Shown one piece after another: positions 44,762 to 56,063 of a DNA stretch of 64,000 nucleotides. The stretch is from Diaporthe sp. PMI_573 (Eukaryota > Ascomycota > Sordariomycetes > Diaporthales > Diaporthaceae). Numbering within the stretch: the stretch's first letter is position 1; every line of letters begins with the position of its first letter. The position numbers were made by a program, and so were the translations under genes. Where the stretch lies: contig JAJTUP010000053.1 in assembly GCA_021399435.1 (NCBI GenBank), forward strand, positions 62,001 through 126,000, given 5' to 3'. The notes below the pieces were generated by a model. The model saw only the letters and a program-made list of their open reading frames with translations. It ran no database searches and was not told the origin of the DNA.

Positions 44762-45626
44762 CTAGACTACTGCAGCATCCTCTCCGACCAGGACTTCGGT
44801 GCCCTCGGCCTTGCTTGGCTCCAGGCCGGAAACCTCGATCTTCCTGATGATCCTCGCTGGGTTACCTGCGACACAGTGGTACGCCGGAACGTCTTTAGTC
44901 ACAACACTGCCAGCACCAACGGTCGCTCCCTTGCCGATTGTCACGCCGGGGAGAACGATGCAGTTTCCTCCAAACCAGCAGTCCTCGCCGATTTTGATGG
45001 GTTTCCCGCTCTCTGGTCCTCGGGTGCCATTCCGGACGGTTGGGTCGAGGGGGTGAGTGCCGCTGAAGAAGCTGCAGTTGGGACCGACCATGGTGCGTGA
45101 CCCGAATTCGATTGGGCATGTATCGACAAATGTGCTGTTGAAATTGATCATGACGTTGTTTCCAAGCCTGCCGTGCGCAGGTTTAGTGTCATCCACTCGT
45201 ACTAACCGTTGCAAGCAGGTCGCGCGCAGAACATACTTAACGTTGTACCCATAGTCCGTTCTCATGGGAGGGTAGACTATGGGAAAGTCGTCAAGCAGAA
45301 GCTCGTCATCCTCATCAGTCATGTCGGGAAGCCTGGGTGGCAAGGGGGTCTTGTCGAGGGTGAGCCTGTCGCCACTCGATCAGCATCCAAGAGGCGGCAG
45401 GAATAACACAGGCATGGGCTGCCGGAGGCTGGAGGGGTGTATGTATATACTCTTTGAGAAGCTCGAGGCTCTGCCTTCGGGAAACATCGTCTGCTTTGTT
45501 AAACCGGGTGTAAGCCAGAAAGGCCCGCCTCCTCTCGGCGACCAATTCAGGGGTGAAGCAATAGTAGAGCTCTCCCGCTTCCATACGGCGTTTGTTCTCG
45601 ACCGGGTCAACTTTTGGGGCTGCCAT
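44762..45626 (-). CDS. Maltose/galactoside (NodL/Mac) O-acetyltransferase
   Basis: Exons 45626-45451, 45365-45237 and 45167-44762 give 236 residues. It belongs to the hexapeptide left-handed beta-helix acetyltransferases that move acetyl from acetyl-CoA to sugars such as maltose or galactosides. The N-terminal Mac domain is seen as [20 protein letters not shown] (residues 15-34). The two splices restore [14 protein letters not shown] and [16 protein letters not shown]. The beta-helix carries [30 protein letters not shown] (catalytic His in THPLD), [20 protein letters not shown] and [11 protein letters not shown], all diagnostic. The natural acceptor in fungi is not established. Its stop lies 28 bp from the stop of the convergent TMEM170-family gene, so the 3' UTRs must overlap. 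Confidence 0.93.
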
Positions 45627-46385
45627 ACTTTGAAGATGAGGGTCAAGTGGGTGGGTGGTTTAGCACAAGATGAAATGCCAGATGGTTCCTGCCGAGGAAT
45701 ATGTCCTTGCGACACAAATGTGTCCTCCTCGTATTTACGGAGGAGGTGTTCGGAGCTGTCTGACTATTCTGTACCTAGGTACGGAGGTACACAGCCCGCC
45801 CAGTCCCCGCTCCCCTAGATCCCCTGCCGTACCGGCCCGGGAGACCCACGGCGCTGTCGGTACCGGTTGCGGCCAGATTTCCGCTAACTGGCCTGGGATT
45901 GACGCGTCCTCATCCTTGCACCTCAAGCACCGGTTATAATCCAACCCCTGGCTCTGCGTGCCAGCAAAAGTACAGACAACAACATATTGGCAGCTTTGAC
46001 ATGCTGGATTGTGCTCGAGCACCGACTGGTATATAGGGCGAGCGTTGCGAGGGCTGGCAGGGCTGCGCACAGGGCGGAGGGTGGCCGTACTAGGCGTCGG
46101 ATTGAATCTGGACCGACGACACGTTTGCCTTCTTTGTCCAGCAGATCGACCTAGCAACCGCACAGAGCCCCCTATCTCGGTATTCCATTGAATCACCTCC
46201 CTTCTCGCAGGTCGCAAGTCTTTGAGGCTATGGCTAGTCCTGGCTTGAGAGGGCGACAAAGGTAAGACATGCATGTCTCATAATCCGCACGTTTTCCGCA
46301 CTTCGAGCTGCCCTACTCCTTTCCTCGCCCATCATATGCCACCCTGGCCGCCCATCTGATACCCTAGTCTTCACCATTGCCCAAA
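45627..46385. promoter_or_regulatory. Divergent spacer (acetyltransferase / STE14)
   Basis: 759 bp between divergent starts, carrying the perfect palindrome GTACCTAGGTAC at 45771-45782. No gene is seen. Confidence 0.5.
45771..45782. repeat. Perfect palindrome GTACCTAGGTAC
   Basis: A 12-bp perfect inverted repeat in the spacer; the core CCTAGG motif recurs elsewhere in the window. Confidence 0.7.
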
Positions 46386-47420
46386 ATGACCTACACCACA
46401 TCTGCCTCCACGTCCACCATCTCCCTCCTTTCTTCCCCTCCACCAAGAGGACCCCCAAAACCGCAAGAGGATGGAGGCGAGAGGCAGTCTTCTCCGCGCA
46501 CCCCCGGCCGGGACAGCACCACCCGCAACAGGCGCCGGTCGCTGGCACACATCGCCCTGCTCGACTCACAGGCCTCGTGCTCCTCCAGCTCGGCCGCTGC
46601 CACCTCGCGTTCCCCGCCCCCGGCCCTAGTGCTGCCGCCCGATACTGACACGCTGCCGATCCTCAGCCCGACCTCCCAGTCTCACTTCGAGGCCTACAGC
46701 CCGGACAAGCCCTACTTCCCGGGTCAGCCCAAGAGCCTGGCCGGCATCGCCCTGCGCGCCTTCTGCCTCGGCGCCGGGCTCGCCGTCGGCATCATCTCCA
46801 CCGGCCTGGTCCTCGCCACCACCTCCAGTCCGCTGTGGCGGCTGCCCTTCTTCCTGGCCTCGCTGTCGGCCTTCCACTTCCTCGAGTTCTGGACCACCGC
46901 CGCCTACAACACCCGCGAGGCCGACATCACCTCCTTCCTGCTGACCGCCAACTGGCCCGCCTACGCCATTGCCCACTCGGCCGCCTCGCTCGAGTGCCTC
47001 GTAACCTGCGTCTTCTTCCCGGCGCGCTCCTGGGCCCCCTTCGGCACGGGGCCCCTCCTCATGCTCCTGGGGATCTCCCTCGTCGCCGTCGGCCAGGTCG
47101 TCCGCAGCGCGGCCATGGTGCAGGCAGGCCCCAGCTTCAACCACATCGTGCAGCAGACCCAGAAGCGCGAGCACATCCTCATCACCACGGGCATCTACGG
47201 CACCATGAGGCACCCCAGCTACTTCGGCTTCTTCTGGTGGGGGCTGGGCACCCAGCTGGCCATGGGCAACGTGCTGTGCTTCTTCACCTACGCCGCCGTG
47301 CTGTGGCACTTCTTCAGCAGCAGGGTCAGGCACGAGGAGGTCTTCCTGGTCAGGTTCTTTGGGGACGAGTATGTCGACTATAAGAAGAAGACGGGCACCA
47401 AGATCCCCTTCGTGCCCTAG
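46386..47420 (+). CDS. STE14: Protein-S-isoprenylcysteine O-methyltransferase (Ste14/ICMT)
   Basis: Single exon, 344 residues from ATG 46386. It methylates the C-terminal isoprenylated cysteine of CaaX proteins (Ras, a-type pheromone) at the ER. Residues 1-115 are Ser/Pro-rich and disordered. The membrane part has several hydrophobic spans (LRAFCLGAGLAVGIISTGLV, PFFLASLSAFHFLEFWTTAA, LLMLLGISLVAVGQVVRSAA). The C-terminal catalytic block carries TTGIYGTMRHPSYFGFFWW, where HPSY is the ICMT hallmark, and RVRHEEVFLVRFFGDEYVDY, with paired Glu residues and an FGxEYxxY pattern. Length is greater than the roughly 240 residues of yeast Ste14 because of the N-terminal extension, which is common in filamentous fungi. 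A 339-codon antisense frame overlaps it and is a shadow. Confidence 0.94.
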   Translation: MTYTTSASTSTISLLSSPPPRGPPKPQEDGGERQSSPRTPGRDSTTRNRRRSLAHIALLDSQASCSSSSAAATSRSPPPALVLPPDTDTLPILSPTSQSHFEAYSPDKPYFPGQPKSLAGIALRAFCLGAGLAVGIISTGLVLATTSSPLWRLPFFLASLSAFHFLEFWTTAAYNTREADITSFLLTANWPAYAIAHSAASLECLVTCVFFPARSWAPFGTGPLLMLLGISLVAVGQVVRSAAMVQAGPSFNHIVQQTQKREHILITTGIYGTMRHPSYFGFFWWGLGTQLAMGNVLCFFTYAAVLWHFFSSRVRHEEVFLVRFFGDEYVDYKKKTGTKIPFVP

Positions 47421-48148
47421 GATGTAAATTAGACTCGAGAAATTGGCGGCGACAGATTTTCTGAGAGAGCAAGTCGTATCGGTAGAGAATCTGACTGTGG
47501 GCAACCTTGGTCCAGCATGGACAGCGTCAGAGCTTAGACGTACAGCGGACGGGACATGGCCTGCGTCTCTTTTGTGATGAGGTGCATATATATATATATT
47601 CATACTAGTGAACCAGTATGCGAGATAAATAGTGTCGCAAAGCATATAGCCTCAACATATCCCCTTGCTACATTTGTCGACCAACGTGAGATTCGTGAGT
47701 AAATTAAGTCATGTGTTAGGAGCAGCCAGGGTACTCGCAGACCTAGGGTGAGATTACAATCGAGAACGCATCAAACCCTTGGATTTGGGGCAGTTTGCTT
47801 CAATTTGCTTAATGAGATGCTGTTCGTAAAACTGAGAGTAGCCGCCGGGTCTGCAGTCCCTCAAAACATAAGTGGATAATTTATTGTCCACAAGCAGTCA
47901 TTGGTGACCGCTTATTCCAAACAGGATTTGGCATTTAAACTTGCCTACGAAGTTCATACTGGAACCATGATGGTCCAGATTAGTGCTTCCCAGACTACGA
48001 AGAGGATTACAGCATGACTGCTAATCGTGTTTGTTCATTCGAAGTTTATATAATCGAGAAACACGCTATTCAAAATTACAGTCAGATCCTAATGAACGTT
48101 GGCGCGGCCACTGCCTAAAAGTACAGCATTCCATTGGCCTCGTCAGGC
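47421..48148. other. Convergent 3' spacer, AT-rich
   Basis: 728 bp between the stop codons of STE14 and the DGAT1-like gene, with a short (TA)n run near 47587-47599 and no supported gene. Confidence 0.5.
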
Positions 48149-49965
48149 CTACTTCCTGCCATACTTCCACTTGTCGCTGATGCTCCCGTACTCGTTCTGC
48201 CAAGCATAGAAATAGATGAGAGCGGCGAAAGGCTGTCCAAATATGGAGAAAGTAAACCAAAAGATGCAGTTTCCGATCATCCTCTTGGTGGGCGACTCGG
48301 ACCGTTCGAAGAACTTGGTCAGGAAAACGAGAGGAAGCTGCAGCAACATGCCCAGAAAGGCAACACCTGTGGGACACCCAAGGTCAGCGGCCGCGGGGGC
48401 GGATGAAGCGATTTTAGGCGGGATACGGACCGATGATTTTGTGCGTGGGGATCCCGACTGCCAACTCGTGCAGGAAAGCCGATATCGTAAATACGACTAT
48501 CGCAGAGAAGTTGTACGAGTATCCCCTCCCCTTAAGAGGCTGGAAGACGTGCCGCCTAAAGTAGGAAGAAACCGGCTTGTTCCAGGTCCGCCAGTACGTT
48601 CCGAGACTGTCGCTATTCCACCCTTTTGAATGATGGTCAGCATTAAGGCTGAGCTGTGCGGCCGGTGGCTCGACCTGGTAGGCGGGGTACTCACAGTCGT
48701 CGTAAAAGGATCGATCCCCGAATCTCATGACCTCGGCCAGCGCGTTGAGGAAGGACTGAAACAAGGCGAAAAACCCCGCCAGCCATATCACGAGGGAGAT
48801 TGTAGACAGTTTCAGCAACCTCTCCACTGTTGCAACCACGTCCCTGTTTGCTATCGCCGTCAACGAATTCTGAAGTGTCGGCGCGGCGTACTGCGCGCTG
48901 AGTATCCACATAGCCACACACAAGCCCAGCACCTCTGCCAAACGTTTGAGCACGAAGATCCACCTGATCTTATCGTTCCTGGGGTAGACAGGCTGATACA
49001 CAAGCGTCGGAGCCCACCAAAAGTAACACAGGTTACCAAAGGTAATGTTCTCCGGGTACTCGCAGACTTTGTACAGCTCGGGGATGGCCTCGCGCTCGCC
49101 GGTCTGGGGGTGCAGGTACGAATGCCTGAAGTCCCTGTTCGTCAGGGCATAAGAGGCTGTCTTGAGCCAGACGATGATGGCGTGCATCTCCACGATAGTG
49201 CCGATGAGTGGGTGGTTCACGTAGTAGTAGACCACCAGCGAGGTGATGACGAGGGCGGTGGAGATGTTGGCGAAGTGCAGGGCCATGATGATGTACCAGG
49301 TGGTCCTGAAGCGCGCCTGCTCCTCCAGGGTAGGTGATGAGCTCCCATCCTTCTTCTCCCTGTTGTAGGCGCGGAGAAGGGAGGTGCGCGCCTCGTAGGC
49401 CGCGAAGAGCTCGATCAGGTACGCAATCAGCAGGCAGCACGGCACGAATGTGTAGAGAATAAAGCCGACCAGAAGGTCTTGTCTGCGGAAGTCATGGCAC
49501 CTTATGCAGATGAGCACACCGTACTGTCTTGAAGTCAGCGCCTGGCCCTACACCTGCGATTGAACATGGGCAACCGATCCAATGGGAAGAGGCAAACCTT
49601 CTGTAAGTTTTCTATCAACAGCCGAAGGTTGCCTGCGACTATTGGGCATATCAGCGCTCCTGTCCGTGGCAAGGTGCAGCTGCTCAGCGTGATACCAACT
49701 TACTCAGCACGATAAGACCGAGGTTTCTGAACCCGATGAAGCTCGGTGTCTGCGAAGCGTCATGGCTCAGGGTTGAAGGCCTGACCTTGGAATGCACGGC
49801 TACCGTATGGCGATACTTTCTCAAGAGGGCCTTCTTAAGCTCCCTGGTGTCGTTGGAGCTGTCATTGGTGTCTGTGTGGCCCTCCGCAGGCGGCGGGGGT
49901 TTGGGGGTGGCGCGATGGACAACTCTGGCGGTGGCTTCTACGCCACTTGAGATTGCTGCATCCAT
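48149..49965 (-). CDS. Diacylglycerol O-acyltransferase type 1 (MBOAT family)
   Basis: Exons 49965-49704, 49638-49598 (41 bp), 49523-48695, 48622-48431 and 48366-48149 give 513 residues. DGAT1 makes triacylglycerol from diacylglycerol and acyl-CoA in the ER. The N-terminal block YRHTVAVHSKVRPSTLSHD and TPSFIGFRNLGLIVL-IAGNLRLLIENLQK-YGVLICIRCHDFRR crosses two splices. The MBOAT hallmarks follow: FYDDWWN, restored only by the third splice (FYDD-W-WNSDSLGTYWRTWNKPV), and the catalytic His in SAFLHELAVGIP. Many hydrophobic spans are visible. The related sterol O-acyltransferases share FYxDWWN, so Are1/Are2 is the main alternative. The CIRCHDFRRQD block and size favour DGAT1. Confidence 0.87.
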
Positions 49966-51737
49966 GGCGATGGCATGGGAGCCTCAACTGGCCCGGTAAT
50001 TGAGGATACAGGCAGACAGATGGGATCTGTAAGCCACAGACGGCGGGGTCGAGGTCAATTGGGAACGAAGCAGGCCCGGAGTATGGCTTCGTCGTGAGGT
50101 GTTGCGCGGATTAGAAGGCGCGATGGAGTGATTTCCTCTGTTGTTCCCCTGCTCGGTACCGTACGTTGGGAGGTACTCGTGTAGCCCCTCGCTGGCTGGG
50201 AGTTTAATTTGCACTCTCGTGGTCTGAGCGCTGAAGGGGGCAACCAGTGGTAATCACGGAGCGCTGCACGAATCCAGACGCGCCGCCTGAGAGAAGAAGA
50301 GTCGGGCGGGTTGAAGCTTCCAGCAATTGTGATGTCGAGGTGATTAAATTGAAAGCGGGAATGTTGGGCCAAGTGAGATCTACACTTTCAAGCTGCATAC
50401 AATCGAGCACCTCGGCCTTGGAATGGTGCCACCTGCGGGCTACAGATGTACTAGACTGCCTGGTCATATCTTGGAAGGTGGCAGTACAACAGTACAGACG
50501 GGCTGGCGGGCTGGCGGGCTGGCGGACAGGCGGAGCAGCAAAGGCCAGTGGATTAAACTCGGACTTGGTCGTGCTAATGCAGCTTCTAGACTCAACAATG
50601 CTGGGATGCTTGGACCGCGGAGCCACTCGACTTCAGTCTCCTTGTGTTCTGCATATCAATCTGCATCTGCATCGCACCGGCATGTGCTTGCGTGCGTGTG
50701 CTGGCCGGGAACAGGTTCATTATCACCTAGGACCTGGTTCGTAAGTGAAAAGGTACCTAGGTAGGTAGGTAGCAAGAAGTACCTAGGTAGTCTACAAATC
50801 AATGGCGGGCATGGGCTCTCGCCGCACTCTTGTGCCGTCATATCCCGACACCTCCAACGAGTGCCACAACTCAATCCCAAAGCAAACCGTTTATTGCCCC
50901 TCATCCACAGAGGAGCTTTATCTCTCTTTTGTTGCGTCCACCTGGTACTTTCTTGCGGAATGTGTCCATTTCTGATGCTTGTTGCGATGGCTGATCATGT
51001 TCACTAACCCATCCCTTGACGTGGCCTGTAAATGCTGTCTTACAATAATGTGATTGAGCAGAGCCTCCTGCTGTCGATCCCATAGATGCTGTCAGTAGGG
51101 CAGGGATGGTCCTGCTTGAGCGTGAAGATGAGAGCCTCGGAGAATGAGTGACATCGGGCCGAAAATGGCCGACAGCATCCAACGCCAGCCGCATATGGTC
51201 CGTGCTGCTGAAAGCGGTCCACCCGAGCTCCTTTGCCCATCACAACTCACACTCGTACTGGAGACCAGGCTACGTACAGTCTCTAGCGGTCCACTTTCAT
51301 TCAACATCCCAGCATCAACGTTGCCTCACTTCAGCCTCTCAACTCACTGTTTCAACAGAATATTCATTCATTTAATTTGGAAAGGCACCTGCACAGTTTC
51401 AGCAGCTCGATTCACGCCTCTCAGTTCCCGGTACTGCATGGGCTTTGAGCCATCATGGCTTACGCCCTGCGGAGGGACTACGACAAGGGAGGTGGTAGAG
51501 GAGGGGAGGAAGGAGGTTACGATGTCTTCATGAAGGCGAAGGGCAGGCGTAAGTTCAAGTGAATGTCTTTTTGGTATCTGGTGAATTATATGGCTAGCTC
51601 CAAATGATGTCGACGGGATGAACTCGGGACCACCTCTATACATCTTGCTACCTAGACCTACCTTTTCGCACTCACTGCCTCACACTCAACCTCTTCCCAT
51701 GCGCTCACCTCGCCACCCGTGAGAAGCAAGCTCAATC
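49966..51737. promoter_or_regulatory. Divergent spacer (DGAT1 / PFS2) with CCTAGG repeats
   Basis: 1.77 kb between divergent starts. It contains GGGCTGGC tandem units at 50491-50524 and two TACCTAGGTA palindromes at 50754-50763 and 50780-50789, linked by TAGG units. No gene is accepted. Confidence 0.5.
50754..50789. repeat. Paired TACCTAGGTA palindromes
   Basis: Two identical 10-bp palindromes lie 26 bp apart start to start, with TAGG repeats between them, in the spacer upstream of PFS2. Confidence 0.75.
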
Positions 51738-53702
51738 ATGGCTCCTACTCCAATGAAGATCTATATGGAGTTCTTCCGGGAGGACAGGCCCAGTATTGCT
51801 TCACTTCGTCAACACTAACGAATTCCTGCTGACCGCATTCAAACGCAGGGCCCGTGACCGACTATGGCGCAACCGTCACCCACTGGATGCGTCAATGGCA
51901 GCCCAGGTACAAGGGATCCTACCGAGGCGAAGTCGAGCGTCCTAGCCCTAGCTACTTGATAGATGTTGGTGATCCTTCAAGCCTTCTTGAACTTGGCTAA
52001 CCATGCTCTCCAGATGCTCCCTCCAGCCGCCAGACCCTGCAACGCAGCAGACTCCATACCAGGCCGCTGGGTCCATCAGTCTCTCAACAAGGTTAAGCAC
52101 CCCGTGAATGTGGTCAGATGGACACCAGAAGGTCGCCGTCTATTGACGGCCTCCAGTAGTGGAGAGTTCACGCTGTGGAATGGCACAGCCTTCAATTTCG
52201 AGACCATCATGCAGGCCCACGATTCCGCCATCCGCGCCCTCGAGTACTCCCACAGCGACGACTGGCTCATCTCGGCAGATCACGATGGTGTAATCAAGTA
52301 CTGGCAGCCCAACTTCAACAACGTCGAGAGCATCCGTGGCCACCATGACGCTATCAGGGACCTTGCTATGGCCCCCACCGACACCAAGTTCATCACTGCC
52401 TCAGATGATTCCACCCTAAAGATTTTCGACTTCGCTGCTGGCCGTGAGGACACAACTCTGACGGGCCACGGTTGGGACGCCAAGACTTGCGATTGGCATC
52501 CCAACAAGGGCCTCGTTGTGTCCGGCTCCAAAGACCATCTGGTCAAGCTCTGGGATCCTCGAAACGGCCGCTGCCTCACGACTCTGCATGGCCACAAGAA
52601 CACGGTTACCAAGGTGATGTTCGAACGCGTTGTTGGTTTGTGTCTGGCCACTGCGGGCCGTGATCAGACTGCCCGTATCTTTGACTTGCGAATGATGCGG
52701 GATATCTGCCTGATCCGGGGACATGACAAAGATGTTTCCACGCTCACCTGGCATCCTGTCCATCCCAATCTTCTCAGTACCGGTGGCGGAGACGGTTCTC
52801 TTTTCCACTACCTTCTGGACGAGCCAAACACTCCAGAGGGAACATCTTCCTCTGTTGCCGTCTATGACGCCCCTGACAAGGAGACCGCCCCTGCTCAAAC
52901 AATTTATCCAGCGCACAAGGTTCCTTTCGCACATGACATGGCCATCTGGTCACTGGACTGGCATCCGCTGGGTCATATTCTGGCATCGGGCTCTAACGAT
53001 CGCCTCACACGGTTCTGGACGCGCGCGAGACCTGGTGATATTGATTACCTGAAAGATCAATATCACGTTGGTGAAGCGGCGGCCATGGCGCATGGGACAT
53101 TTGTTGGATCAAAGAACCGGAGGCAGAGGCAGGAGGAAGAAGCTCAAGAGGCCGAGGACGAAATGGATGGACTGGAGGACCAGAAGATGCCCCTCAAATC
53201 AGCCTCCGCCTTCCCCGGCATTGGAATCCCTGGTCTGCCGTTACCTGGCGCTGGATCCTATGTCCCTCCACCACCTCCCATCCCTGGGGTTGGTGGTGCG
53301 CCACCGAATCTCCCATTCCCAATACCTCCTCCAAGCCTTAATGGCGTCCCTCCGCCGCTACTCCCCGGCATGGACCCGAACAACCCACCCGATCTTGCGC
53401 AGATCGCCGAGATGATGAAAAAGGCTGGAATTCCTTTGCCGCCTCCTCCCGGAAGTGGTGTGGCCCCTCCACCACCGGGATTGCTGCCTCCAGGCCTTAT
53501 TCCTCCCCCACCCAACTCGCAGCTTCCGCCTGGTTTCGTGCCTCCACCGATCCCTGGGATGGGTGGCTCTGGCATGGAGCGAGACTTGGGTTCTGGACCT
53601 GACTCCGGAAACGGCTCGCTTAGAAGACGGGCACCTTTACCCAGTCAGGAGGAGAGCCTGAAGATGGAGCAAAAGAGGGGCAACTATACTCGCGCACATT
53701 GA
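51738..53702 (+). CDS. PFS2: Polyadenylation factor subunit 2 (WD40)
   Basis: Exons 51738-51792, 51849-51964 and 52014-53702 give 619 residues. Pfs2 (WDR33 in animals) is the WD40 scaffold of the cleavage and polyadenylation factor that helps recognise the poly(A) signal. The first two splices build [19 protein letters not shown] and [14 protein letters not shown]. Both introns use unusual donors (GTATTG, GTTGGT) but are needed, because each frame otherwise stops. A WD40 propeller runs from about residue 80 to 370 ([107 protein letters not shown]). A proline-rich tail of about 150 residues follows, as in fungal homologues. Confidence 0.95.
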
Positions 53703-55025
53703 AAGGATACTCGCATGGTCTTGGAGCCATCCTCGAGAAGGAATGAAATGCGGCACGGGGTTTCAGGCAACACCTTCTCTGCCTGTTATGCAACCAATTA
53801 GAATCCGGCTGTCCGCGTCTCGACGGAGCCCGCGGCGCAAAACCCGGAACAAAATGGTCATTTTGGAACGGAGTATGGGTTTTGGCCGATGACACTCACC
53901 TGACTTCGGAACTTAAGACACCTGGGTCTTGTCTGCATATCGCACTGGCTGGCAGACCGCCTTCATGAAATGCTCCCGGAAGGGCAATGCCAATTCTCAG
54001 ACCCGATCATTCGGGATCTTAATCAGCCTTGTATTTTTGACACAAAGGAAGGTCCGTGGCTGCCATCTTGGATCGCCTCGGGCGCCGCTTGCAAGCGGGA
54101 AAGAGCAGTGGCGGTTTGTCTCCAAGGAGATGACAACGAGTGCTGCCTCACTGAAGGCGGGCGAAAATGACGACCAGGGAGGTTATGGCCAAATGGCAGG
54201 TATCTACGTTGGAGTGGAAATTCCACATCTTCCGTAATGAAGGACTGGTGTGCTGCACAGCCGCAACTTGCATGCGCTGCTGGTACGGCTTACATGGTCG
54301 AGTTGCCGTATTAGCATATTGCAGCCGGGCTCAGAAGCAAAGCCAGAATATGATGATGCACAAAATGCGGGAGATCAGGATGAAAGCAGCGTATCTTTCA
54401 CATGGAAGGATGTTCAATTCATGAAATCCCAAGCATCCAGAGACACGAGCAGGTTGAGGCATACAGGAATGCCAGTAGAGTATGTATAGTGAATGAAGCA
54501 CTGATGAACCACACTTATCGAGCATGAAGCCCTGCCGTGCTCCATGAATCCTCCCCTGGGAACCGTTGGGACCATATCACATCTTGGTCAGGTGGTTGAG
54601 TCTGAAGACAGACTGTGTCATTGACTATCTAGGCCTATCTACCGTCGCCTTGGCCGGGGGCCTGCTAACTGACGGAGAGGTGGGTGTGTAGTGATGCCGC
54701 CTCATTGAAACCATCCATGCATGTCGCAATCAATATCAATCCGTGAAGCCCTTGCGCTCGTCCCATCCAACCCGAAGCACTTGCCGAGCATGCAGGGGCG
54801 TTAATTGGACCTGTGTTTCCTTGCTCAACGGTCGAAATGCACATGCCTCGCGATGCCGCCACGATTATGAGAAACGAGATGATGCTGCGCTCGAAAATGC
54901 AATCGTTCGACCAAATTCACTGGGGGGTTATTATATCCCTCTTTATCCCTGGTCTGACACCTCCAAATGCATCCTGCGTCTGTCATCTTGAAACAAAATA
55001 CCCCTTGTCTCATTCCTGTCCCTGT
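53703..55025. other. Convergent 3' spacer, no gene seen
   Basis: 1.3 kb between the stop codons of PFS2 and NUC1. Several 60-100 codon frames exist but show no domain or codon bias. Confidence 0.5.
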
Positions 55026-56063
55026 TCACTTGGCCGGAGCCACAAGCGCCTTGGGCTCGCCCTTGCCAAAGGCCTTTTGCCTCTCTGCGTACTCGCGGAT
55101 GACCAGTGCGCAGGTGTGCTCGGCGCAGAGGCGCCTCCTGCGCTCCGCGGGCAGCTTGGAGGCGAACTCGAGGCCGCTGGCGCGCTCGACGGCCTCGAGG
55201 GGCACCTCGAAGTCGGTGATGGGCTTCTGATTGGGGATCGGGGCGTTGGGCAGGACGAAGGCGCCGAGGGCGACGGGGCCACCCGGGGAGCCGTCCTCTG
55301 CGAAGATGACCTTGTAGAAGTGGGTGGGCACGGCGACGTTGGGCGGGTTGCCGATCATCTCGTAGCGGACGTACCACTTGCCGTCGGCCGGGTCGCGGCG
55401 CGGCAGGTACAGGGGCCCCGTGGCGATGCGCACGCTGGGGTAGCGGTCGGTCAGGCGGCGGCAGAAGTCCTCGAAGTGGGCCCAGTAGTCGCGGTTGAAG
55501 CCCTCGCCGACCTGGGGGCACATGTTGGACAGGTAGAAGGTGTCGTCCATGGCGCGCTGGCTCCACTTGCAGTCGGCGGCGGGGACCTGGTGGCCGCGGT
55601 CGAATCCGGAGCGGAAGTAGTCCTTGAGCCGGGCTTTGAACTTGTCGGGGACCGAGGGGTCCTCTGCGAAGGAGCTATGCTTGCGGTCGCCCTCGCGCAT
55701 GGCTAGGGACTCTGGGGTGATGTGCTCGACGACCCAGTGGGGGTTGCGCAGGCGGCGATCGTAGGAGGATATGAGGGCGGAGCGGGTGGCCAGGTCGGAG
55801 ATGGGGCCGGGGAAGCCATACTCGAAGAGGCCGGCGGGGTTGACGGGGGCGTTGAGGGTGGTAGGTTGTGACGACCAGATCTGCTGTGCCGGAACGGGCA
55901 CGGCAGACGGCTTGGGGGCTGCGCCGGTCGACACGGTTGTGGTAGTGGTTGTGACGATTCTGGAGGGAGAGTCTTTCTTGTCTGGTCTCATCATAGCTGC
56001 AGTGACGGCGGCGCCAGTTCCAGCGCTCACAGCTGCGATTATTGCGAATGTGGCTTTAGACAT
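55026..56063 (-). CDS. NUC1: Mitochondrial nuclease Nuc1 (endonuclease G type)
   Basis: Single exon of 345 residues. Nuc1 is a DNA/RNA non-specific nuclease of the mitochondrial inner membrane or intermembrane space, linked to mtDNA maintenance and cell death. The N-terminus MSKATFAIIAAVSAGTGAA forms a hydrophobic anchor-like segment, then a Thr/Pro/Ala linker. The catalytic beta-beta-alpha-metal motif appears as DRGHQVPAADCK (catalytic His in DRGH), followed by DDTFYLSNMCPQ with the metal-binding Asn, and DYWAHFEDFCR. Other family blocks are LISSYDRRLRNPHWVVEHIT and VPTHFYKVIF. Length fits yeast Nuc1 (about 330). A 297-codon plus-strand frame over the gene is a GC-driven shadow. Confidence 0.95.
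   Translation of the reverse strand: MSKATFAIIAAVSAGTGAAVTAAMMRPDKKDSPSRIVTTTTTTVSTGAAPKPSAVPVPAQQIWSSQPTTLNAPVNPAGLFEYGFPGPISDLATRSALISSYDRRLRNPHWVVEHITPESLAMREGDRKHSSFAEDPSVPDKFKARLKDYFRSGFDRGHQVPAADCKWSQRAMDDTFYLSNMCPQVGEGFNRDYWAHFEDFCRRLTDRYPSVRIATGPLYLPRRDPADGKWYVRYEMIGNPPNVAVPTHFYKVIFAEDGSPGGPVALGAFVLPNAPIPNQKPITDFEVPLEAVERASGLEFASKLPAERRRRLCAEHTCALVIREYAERQKAFGKGEPKALVAPAK

Noticed and set aside
46626..47645. 339-codon minus-strand open frame
   Set aside because: Antisense to STE14, low-complexity Glu/Gly composition; the sense strand has full ICMT motifs.
54813..55706. 297-codon plus-strand open frame
   Set aside because: Mostly antisense to NUC1; no domain and shadow-like composition.
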